Shown: piece by piece, positions 54,894-64,000 of the stretch
Numbering within the stretch: position 1 is the first letter of the stretch
How the letters are laid out: each line of letters opens with the position of its first letter
Source of the DNA: Oopsacas minuta
Taxonomy: Eukaryota; Porifera; Hexactinellida; Lyssacinosida; Leucopsacidae
Direction of reading: 5' to 3'
DNA length: 64,000 bases
Assembly: GCA_024704765.1 (NCBI GenBank)
Contig: JAKMXF010000055.1
Location: 263,630-327,629, forward strand
The notes under the pieces: generated by a model
What the model was told of the DNA's origin: nothing
What the model saw: only the letters and a program-made list of their open reading frames with translations
Database searches by the model: none
Position numbers and translations under genes: made by a program

Positions 54894-56454
54894 TACAGGG
54901 CCGGCTCAAGGGGGGGCTGCGACCCTTACAAATGCACGATCCACCGAATAATTGACCCCAGGATACTGAACCTTAAAATGTATGGTCCGTATCATAGGCG
55001 CCAGAACTCAATTTGGTCAGAGTGGGTCAAAAAACACCCTACCTACCTTCTTTTGGCGCCCCTGGTCCCGATAGATAATGAATTTCTGACGGACCTGAAA
55101 GTGTTGTCAGGTGTCCCCTATTGTACATTGACAATGCTTTAATATTCAATAAGCGGAAATTCCTGCGATTTTCTCCAAATTGCGTTAATTTCATGTAACT
55201 GAATATTTTGCTTCAACATTAATCGCAATGATTTCCTTCGCGTTATTTTTCATCTCATTAATTTGATTGAGCTTTTATTTCCTATAACAGGGTGTTCACC
55301 TGAAATTCTTTACCAATTTCTCCTTGATATATTTATCATATATTTAGGCAGTGACATTCTCTGATTTTCTACTCTATGTTTACGACAGGTTATTACACAA
55401 AGACCTCAATGAGAGAGTTATTAGATATGGTCTTCAAAGCGCAAAGTTGTCATCCTTTGTCACATCAATCCCTGGACAAAGCATTTCCGCAATGTAATCA
55501 ACAAAACGATATTTTATGTGTGTCATCCAACAATGCATATAGGTACTGCAGCGGGCTGGGAATTTCATGGAACGGCTCAGACCGATAGCATAAACCTGGT
55601 CAATTCTTGTTCAGCCCACCCTAAAGTTTTGGCAAGTTTGGTGGAACATTAGCCCCAACACATGTCCAAAAAACCGGGACATTTGTATATTGGCTCATTA
55701 AATGGTTGGCTATCTATATAGTATAAATTTAATTTTTTAATAATAACTAGCGCCCTTCGCTTGCTAGGTCGCTGCGCGACATCGTAGGGCTCAGGTTAGC
55801 TAAAGTATAAACAGTTACATTTCTTGATGCTTTTGGTGGCTAGGCGACGAGCATGTACTCGGCCTCTGGGTTAACTTCTTGTAGAAATATTATATTTTTA
55901 TCCTCTATGGTCCATCCACAATCCATTTAATGGCCTTCTGTGGTAATACTGGAACTCTTACGTGGCTTTTACTAATCTGGACGCTTCGTGTCTCGAAGAA
56001 TAAGAAAAGGCATGATAACGTAATTATCCCATGTCATATGAATTAGCTTTTGGTAGGAATCATGACGTCAGGACATTTGTCACATTGAGGGGGACCTGTA
56101 ATTCAGATTTCAAACTTCTATCATGTATATTGGCTGAGCAATGACGTCGTGGTTTCATCATGTGTGAATTTTCGTCCAAGACTCGTACTTGTCCTAGGCA
56201 GGCCCATAATACCCCTGTGCCAAAAATCAGCCCTGTGGGTTCTCCAGTTTCTTCAATCAATTCTGGACATACAAACATATATATATACACACTTAGAGCT
56301 AGATTAATTACGTTAAATAGTATAGATTATACTAAATATATAAGCCATTTTCCTACGATTTCAGGCTTAGGTATATACCGTTTATACATTATGTAGTCAG
56401 AGTCGCTTAGGTAGAAAATTATAGATACAAACTTAATATAATAAATTTAATGAT
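54894..56454. other. Intergenic, no gene seen
   Basis: Only short frames without features. A hAT-like start, CAGGGCCGGCTCAAGG, lies at 54896, and a possible partner end (TCTAGCCGGCCCTG) lies far away at 57774, without matching target sites. Confidence 0.45.
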
Positions 56455-57115
56455 ATTTCGTCGGCACAGGCGGTGATTTGAGATTATTATCCGAGTCGCC
56501 TGATTCTGTACAACGATACTACCGAAATTTGTCCTGTGATTATTCCGAGTTTAGAATCTGCCCTGTGCCTGGGTTTGGTATCTGTCCGAAGATAATTCAG
56601 AGTTCGGAATCCGTCCTAAATTTCTTAATAATATATTAGAGAAAATACTTAATGATTAGCATAAAGTCCACATTCCCGTCCCTAGGTAGCTTAATAACGA
56701 ACACAAATGAACACTCCCAGACACAAGGTAACGAACTAAATCCCTAATCCCATCCTATTGGTACCTGTTTATCATTAATATAATAAAAGGTGCTATCACG
56801 TCCTAGTTTCTATAAATTCCTTTTTTCTATAATTATCTCCTTAATTTCTATAAATGTCTTCTTTAAACGCCATCTCTTATTTTTCTAAACATTTGAAAGC
56901 TTCCTTAAATTTCTTAAATTTCTAAAAAACCACCATCTTTCTAAAACCCAAATATTCAACGATCCGCCACAGCTCACAATATAGACATTTCGATGGAATC
57001 TAATTTGCCGTAGGAAAGATTCCGAACTCAGAATAATCGTAGGACAGATTCTGAACACCAAATAATCGTAGATAAGATTCCGAAATCAGGCGTAAGACAG
57101 ATTCAGCTTTCCCTT
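56455..57115. mobile_element. Second minisatellite-armed miniature element
   Basis: Arrays of a ~34-bp unit (ATTCNGAGTTCGGAATCTGT-like) face each other at 56455-56625 and 56990-57115. The core at 56665-56775 (AGTCCACATTCCCGTCCCTA, TAGCTTAATAACGAACACAA, ACTAAATCCCTAATCCC) is clearly related to the core at 38240-38350, although the minisatellite units differ. Exact ends were not determined. Confidence 0.65.
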
Positions 57116-57257
57116 TTATCCTACTCTAGCTTCGTATAATTTACGTATTTGCATCCTTTGTCCGATCGAGGGTTATGAATAGTTCCAAACTGATGGATCG
57201 GTCCAGACCGCACTTGAGAAAGAGCTGACCGGACCAGTCTGGACCGCTGCATCTCTA

Positions 57258-57352
57258 ATATATATATATAGTTTTATATATATATATATAGTTTTATATA
57301 TATATATATAACTATATATATATATAACAATATATATATATATATATAATTA
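57258..57352. repeat. TA-rich satellite with GTTT interruptions
   Basis: TA runs are broken by GTTT at about 20-bp intervals in the first half (AGTTTTATATATATATATAT), then by AAC and CAA. Confidence 0.85.
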
Positions 57353-59538
57353 TATAAAATGCTTGCTGTGGAATCTCTGGACTAAAAAACAACGACCCAA
57401 AACTTAGAGCTGTATCCTGATTCGAAATGATTAAATTTATTTTTTTCTGGTCTTGAAACGCAGTATCCCTGCTCTAAGTGAAATCCTAGGATCCCTGCCC
57501 TAAGTGAAATCCCAGGACTTTTTGGTTCGATCCTTAGACGCCTGGAAAAATGGGAAATATCTGGACGATTGACACGTCTGCTCAAACGGAACACTTCCTC
57601 CATCTTTCGATGCACCTACTTAGAAAAGCCCAATTTCGAGAGGCTCCTATGCATTCATCCCATTTTGGGAATTTCATTAACAATCTTCAATTCTCTATAA
57701 TTCGTCCCCGCCTTTCGGAAAGTGCACCAAATAATCCAACTGAATGGGCCTCCATATAAATCTAGCCGGCCCTGGTAGTGCTTATATATAATTAATAGTG
57801 AAAAGTGTGTATGCAAGAACAATCGAATTGCAAATGTGTCCCTAACTGAAAATTAGTGCCCCCCGCTATCTGAGGAACACTAAATTCCATTAGGGATACA
57901 TTTGCCATTCGTGTGTTCTTGCTTCCTCACTTTTCACTATAAAATATAAGTACAGTTGAGGTCTGATTTTACTCGATAGTATACATATACGATGGAGATT
58001 ATATTCCCGTCTGATTTTTACTCACTTTACCATCTAATTTGAATAACTTGCTTTAGTGTTTGAATTTTACTTGTTTTATTGTCTGATTATTTAATTAGAT
58101 AGTAAAATATGTTAAAAATCAGAGGGTAAACGAGTAAAATCACGGTTTCAGTGGAACGGAAATTCTATTCCAATTCCTATCCCATTTCCACAGGATCCTG
58201 GTAAAATCATAAATTAAAACGATTAAATTCAGACAGTAAAGCAAATTATTCAAATTATATGGTAAAGCGAGCATAAGGGGAAAGCCGGGAGGGAAGGGGG
58301 ATAGAGTCCCCTTCGCTTCGTTACAACCCCATAGAGCGAATACAAAATATACGTGTGACCTCCTCAATAATGCACGAGCCTTCCTCCCCTAACTCCACAG
58401 TGTTATGGCCAGAATCAATATATCTTATTTGTAAATCGCATTCAGAATTTGTATTTGTGCACATATATTATATTCAAACATAAAAAATTTGTAAATGAAG
58501 ACCCTGGTCCCCTCCTAATGGATTTGCTTTTAACTACTACGAATACATCCTTCCTCAATATCTAAGTTGTATTTGAAGACGTTGCTTCTCTCCCAAAGGT
58601 AGTTAAATATCCTGCATGCGGATTTTCTATATGACAAGCACCTTCACTGATTATTCTTGTACAATTCCATCACCATAGACGTAGAGTATGACGGGGGGCC
58701 TCTTCGCCCCGTCAGCTTTCTGTTAAAGATTCTGGAAATACATTATGTGTAGAATGTGAAATCATGACTATTTCCATCATGAATAACTATACTTTCCGGA
58801 TATTTTATCAATAGTGTACTGTACGAGTATCCCAATTGTGGAATCCCGCTTAACGACCACCTCAGAATAATCATCTTCCCGATATTGCTACTAATTTTTG
58901 TATTCTCGTTAGACTACTTATTAACATTACTATTATTTGATTTTGGAATTACGACGACCCCGCTATTCATTATTTTGGCCATTGTTTATGAACGAAACAT
59001 TATTTTCAATCACAGAATCACGATCAAATTTCTATTAACAATTTATTCTTCCAAGATTCCAACTCTTGATCTATTAGAAAACAATGCCAATTTGACAAAT
59101 ATATAACAATCTAAATCAAATCTTCTATATCAAACAGTTTACTTTAGAATAAGTACATGCTAAATGCTATTTCAATGGTTACTATGAATATAGAATATAG
59201 ATAAATCAGAGACGTATTATAAAATTTCGAGTGCCTCGTCAGCTTTTGGTAAAATAATGAATAACTCTACGTCTATATCTATCACTAATAAAGTTTACGT
59301 CTACAAAATATCTGCAGTCTCATATATTTTCAGGCATAAATTTTTGATTAACTAAATTTTACTATTATTGGTTGATACCAAAATGATGTACCAAACAAAT
59401 ATATAATTTTGTTAATCGATTTCCATAGAATCGCTGAAAACTCATTTTCCAATTAGTTACCTACTGATTCAACACTTGTCTCCGTTATGTCATGAATCTA
59501 TCTATTCTTTGATGTTATTATTTTATGGATGCTTTTAG
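57353..59538. other. Upstream of the kinase exon, no gene seen
   Basis: No supported gene. Inverted phrases at 57790-57935 (AATAGTGAAAAGTGTGTATG, TTGCAAATGTGTCCCTAA and their mirrors near 57900-57940) suggest another small inverted-repeat element. The segment just before 59539 ends in TTTTAG and may be an intron. Confidence 0.5.
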
Positions 59539-59919
<381 letters not shown>

Positions 59920-60548
59920 TGATTCCCAACCTTTTTTTACCATTTACCCAAATTTCCTAAATTTCTCAACACACATCACCTACTGCAATTACCTGTAACA
60001 TTAACCGGTTACCGTCTATTTAGTGGGATTGCTAGTGTCGCGCAATTAGCGAATTTTGGTGCCGCACTTAACAACGTTCTTAGGCTGATGAAGTTGCTCA
60101 ACTTACAGTCGCGGAAAACTTTTCAAATTTATTCAAACGAATATACGAATTATTTAAGTTGCATAATAAATATGTAGAATGTCAATATTGAAGAAAAACA
60201 ATGATACGATATCTTCATGAGAAATGTCAGAATTTTCCCAAGGCATTTTGACCTATCTGGCTAATATATAGGCGCCTTCAGAGCAGAGGAAGGGATCTCG
60301 GGTAAGCTGCTATGTCCCTTACAAATAATTACGTGAAGTGGATAAATATCCTGTTTCCTAATTATGTTTTATTGTTCCATTGCAATTTGAGAAGTCAAAT
60401 TGTCAGCAAGATACTTCAGAGTTGAACATATGCAGTTTAAATGACCCAAATTCAAAATATAATTTATACAAAATATCTAAAAAATAATCATGCTAAAGTT
60501 CGCTAGTTCTTAATTTACAGCTGAGAACATGGATTGCACTTGTTTGTC

Positions 60549-60838
60549 AATATTCACTCATAACTCGATAATCGTTTCAATTATGGTCAAATCAAGATAG
60601 CCATTTTATAATTCATACCCAACTTCCCATATCCTGATAATATATTATGATATGAAATCTGAGAAGATTATTGCGCAATCTTAAAAAGAAAATATATTAG
60701 CATATCAGAATTACGTCAAAATGGTACGAGATATCAAATCAATATGTATTATCAGAATATGGGAAGTTGGGTATGTATTATGAATTGGCTGTCTTGACCA
60801 TAAATGAAACGATTACCTAGTTATAAGTTAATATTGAA
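60549..60838. mobile_element. Palindromic element, related core (copy 3)
   Basis: Opposed arms pair: ATAATCGTTTCAATTATGGT at about 60569 with its mirror near 60800-60820, and CCCAACTTCCCATATCCTGA near 60621 with its mirror near 60750-60775. The core TTCCCATATCCTGATAATAT is shared with 23570-23690 and 40080-40230. Confidence 0.72.
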
Positions 60839-62163
60839 GAACAAGCGAAATCCATGGTTTCAGCTGTAATTCCAGGACTAGCCACATTTGGCAAGACATT
60901 TGTTGATATTTTGTATAAAAATATAGTTCGAATATTTCATAATTGACCTTTAATATCAAAGATCAATATTTTGCCATCTATAGCGTTTCATTTTGGAAAA
61001 TTTTCCATTTTATCAGCCTATTAGGTGGTCATAAAACATCATTTCGATCTGGAAATATTTCTAGACGTAGAATGTGTGATTCATTGTATCATATTTGTGA
61101 AACTCGATGATAGCTTCAGTATATTCAGTAATATCATGAGTTATTTGTACTTCGAATCAACTAGATGGACTTCTTATTTATCCCTGCTTCAGAAAATATA
61201 GCTAATTTCCAGTCCATATATTGTTGTTCACGATGCTACATAATAATCGATCCTGACAACGCATACCACAATATTAGTTAATCGTATATTGAATTGTAAT
61301 TATTTAGCACTGTAGAACTCATATATGCAGTAGAACCTCTATATGTGGGAGATGTCGGAACAACGAATCTCCTGATAACCCCATTTCTACTATCAGATGC
61401 AAATGTCCTCTAACCAGAGATTTTTGCGTCTATATGTTTGGCCACTTTTCCAATTACTTGTTTTAATTATACATGTAATTGATTATTTATCTATTATAAT
61501 ATGCCTAAATTTGGTAGTTGAATATACAAATTTGTTAACAAGGCTCTTCTGAAATCCCACAGATATCAATTCATTTTAGCGATTACTACGTTTTCCAAAT
61601 TTACCACAACAATTTATAATTTAAGAAAGTTATTGTAGAATTCCCCACTTACAGAGGAAATTTCAATACTTTAGAATATTTATCTCTTTACTCAAAAGTA
61701 TTCCATTCACCATTCCCCGCAGGTTCGTTTCTTAAAAGATGAATGAAGGTTTGTTTTGACAGAAATGTACAGCCCTGCAAAAATGGGCCCTCCTATATTC
61801 TTAGTAAATGTGTATAGAGGTTCTCCATTTATAGAGACTCCACTTATTGAGTTAGCACTATATACAAGGGCGTCGGAAGTATGGTCCATAGCCGCTCCAC
61901 CTTTCATTACCATAATGACACAGCACAGGTACCCATACACATTAAGAAATCCTGGGGGAACCCTTAATGTAGTTTACTAGCTTGAATTGCTTTAAATACC
62001 TTGTTCTGATAAATTTCTTAATATTTTTATGTTTCTGAAGGATACCAGCCAAGGATTGAGTTCGAGGTTTCGACTGGCGAATTCCCGTTTTAAATACCAA
62101 CTTCTCTAAATCTCCTCCATTAACATAAAGTTACTACCACACTAGTGGATCAGGGTCAACCTT

Positions 62164-62238
62164 TCTATAGCGGCCACCTATATAATGGCCGCGTTTGGTC
62201 AATCCCTTCGGGTGGCCGTTATACATAAGTTTACTGTA
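62164..62238. repeat. Second copy of the 75-bp dispersed repeat
   Basis: This matches 23474-23549 in order and length (TCTATAGCGGCCACCTATAT to AGTTTACTGTA), with several substitutions. Confidence 0.6.
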
Positions 62239-64000
62239 TGTGAAAATATTATTATCGTATGAAAAATCATGCTCATTTTTGCAAAGTCACTGTTACCCGG
62301 TTTTTAGTGCAAAGTGTTAACAATTAAAATGACGGAAATTACACTCAAGGTATAGTCGTAAATGAAATTTTAGGATAACCTGTGCAGGAGTTATGAAGTT
62401 ATGAGAGTCAAAGTGGTGCTCGCTTTTCGCTGCTGAACTTGTTGCTATCTTCACATCCATTATCAATATACTTTAATTGCGTTTTAATACTATAGATCAT
62501 AGATGCCCAAAGGATTTCAGACAAGGTCCATATAGTTATACAAAAGGATCAGCAGTCCACAACATAAACTTCCCTGAATTTATCACTTCTATGAAACTGG
62601 AATATACTATTACATTTCCTACTATGAATCTAATGCTAAAAAGTACACACAAGTCGATACGTATTTACTTGGAATAATAACTAATGAAATAAAATCAGTG
62701 TAAGTAAAGTCTCTATTTAAATGAAATAGTATATGAAATAAGACAAAAATATCTCGAAGAGTAAATACATAGCATATATTTGGCATATAGTCAGAATTTT
62801 GAAAGAAGTATGGATGAATGCATTCCCAAGCTGCGGTCGGATTAGATTGAAGAAAGGTCGGATCCGAAAAAAGAATAATACATTCTGTTGAGATGAAATT
62901 TGAACAATTTTCAGAAAACAAATGTTCTCCCTGCTGTCCGGATGATCCAGGGTCTACTGTACTAACGCGCTTCGATTGCCATTTCGCTGCTCTGGCCTTT
63001 AGTGCCTCAGGTTATCTTAAGTACCAATTCGCTCAATTACTTGATGGAAAATATATTTACCACTTCTATTAAAGAGGATGCTTGTATTACATCTTTTAAT
63101 CTAAAGACTTGCCCTTATTTGCGTTGCCAATTTCTGTGACTTCAATAAGAATGGACAAAATGAGTACAAGTGCCTTTTGAGAAGTGTTTACGGTTTACAT
63201 TCCCCAAAGTCTTGATTAATTCCTAGCACTCGGTCCGCAACGGACTGGGAAAGGATGTAACGAGTTAAACCAGGTGAGAAGTCAGAATCATTAACTTTCC
63301 ATTTCAATTTCAAATACCAAAGCCATCGCTTGTTAATAATATGTTTTCAGGAAGCGCTTTTCTAAACGTTATGGTAGTAATAAAGTGGTAATTGTTTGTT
63401 GTGTGTGTTCTGTATAGAGTGAATATTACATTATTCATGTAACATTACCATTTTACGTTCATCATAAATTTGTTAATGTCTATCCGGAGTAGTAACATAA
63501 TACGTTCGCAACTTGTGCCTAGAAAATTGGGCCAGCCAATCAAAAATTAATTGTATAAACTTAACTATAATTATTTCAAATTGGATATTGACACAGACCC
63601 AGCATGTATAGTAAATCTAAAATGAAATCATCAAGCTTTTCAGATTTAATATTTTAGACTATGGTTGATTGGGTCTTAGGAAGCGATATTCAGTGGTTGA
63701 GTCAACCTTATCAAAACCTATTTCCCAGAATAGGTTTTGACAAGGTTAACCTGGTTAAATGACAAGGTTAACCTGGCCATAAGGTCCACCGGTATTTTTG
63801 ATACTAGTATATATGTTAAAGGTACACGTTAATTTCCAGGAGGTCTGGTTACTCTCAGAAAACCTGAAATTACCCCCCATTGTGGTAATTAGTTCCCTAA
63901 TTGTCGACCACTGTAATAGACCGAAGGATATTTTATGGGAACTTTTGAATGCGAAACTAGCATTTTGTGTTTCTAACTATGATGCACAAGCTTTCGTTGC

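Noticed and set aside
55747-55790. CGCTTGCTAGGTCGCTGCGCGAC-type phrases, also near 6125 and 22410, as regulatory palindromes
   Set aside because: They are short, imperfect and shared only in flavour; no consistent structure or placement supports a function.
54896-57774. A 2.9-kb hAT element with ends CAGGGCCGGCTCAAGG and TCTAGCCGGCCCTG
   Set aside because: The ends look alike, but the flanking 8-mers (ATATATTA and GTAGTGCT) do not match, and no transposase or coherent interior lies between them.
61756-61980. A 74-residue frame (and its antisense) in the kinase intron
   Set aside because: It overlaps a transposon-end-like repeat and has no kinase or other domain features; it is probably chance.

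Overview
This window looks like nuclear DNA of an invertebrate animal. It is AT-rich and gene-poor, with spliced genes of metazoan families: ATAD3, a misshapen/TNIK-class kinase, FAM102/EEIG1, a CD225/dispanin protein and a SEM1/DSS1-like protein. Large parts are built from transposon relics. I cannot place the phylum from sequence alone. No operons, CRISPR arrays, rRNA or convincing tRNA genes were seen.

Host genes. A SEM1/DSS1-like ORF lies at 20933-21253 (+), an intronless FAM102/EEIG1 gene at 24939-25886 (+), and a proline-rich CD225-type membrane protein at 30853-31401 (+, poly(A) signal at 31489). ATAD3 is on the minus strand in two exons (45274-45960 and 41839-42885) with canonical splice sites. 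The first coding exon of a misshapen/TNIK/MINK kinase is at 59539-59863 (+); its remaining exons lie beyond the window. A broken NHL-repeat gene on the minus strand is split between 17024-18943 and 264-770.

Mobile DNA from left to right: a GC-rich hAT body (about 760-5367) carrying a second, ZBED5-like hAT (1704-4121, perfect 8-bp target duplication); another ZBED5-like scrap (5458-6080); a broken Mutator-like transposase (MULE) ending in a RING finger (10028-11475); a P-element/THAP9-like remnant (13228-14453); an OTU-protease ORF attached to a transposase tail (15504-16601); the missing 5' end of the first hAT (16618-17026); an intact mariner inserted in the NHL gene (17261-18574); a 2.9-kb DDE element with roughly 417-bp terminal inverted repeats (TIRs) and a CMC/Transib/RAG1-like transposase (27324-30225); an hAT-type foldback element (35437-36416); a palindromic element containing three later insertions (37943-40863); and a 5.16-kb palindrome with 1557-bp arms holding a FLYWCH-MULE pseudogene (47076-52234). 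Many miniature inverted-repeat elements fill the gaps.

The host genes show no sign of acting together; they are unrelated genes set in transposon-rich DNA. The main points for follow-up are the reciprocal NHL/hAT breakpoints, the RAG1/Transib-like element, the asymmetric MULE palindrome, the MULE-RING and transposase-OTU fusions, and the minisatellite-armed miniature elements.
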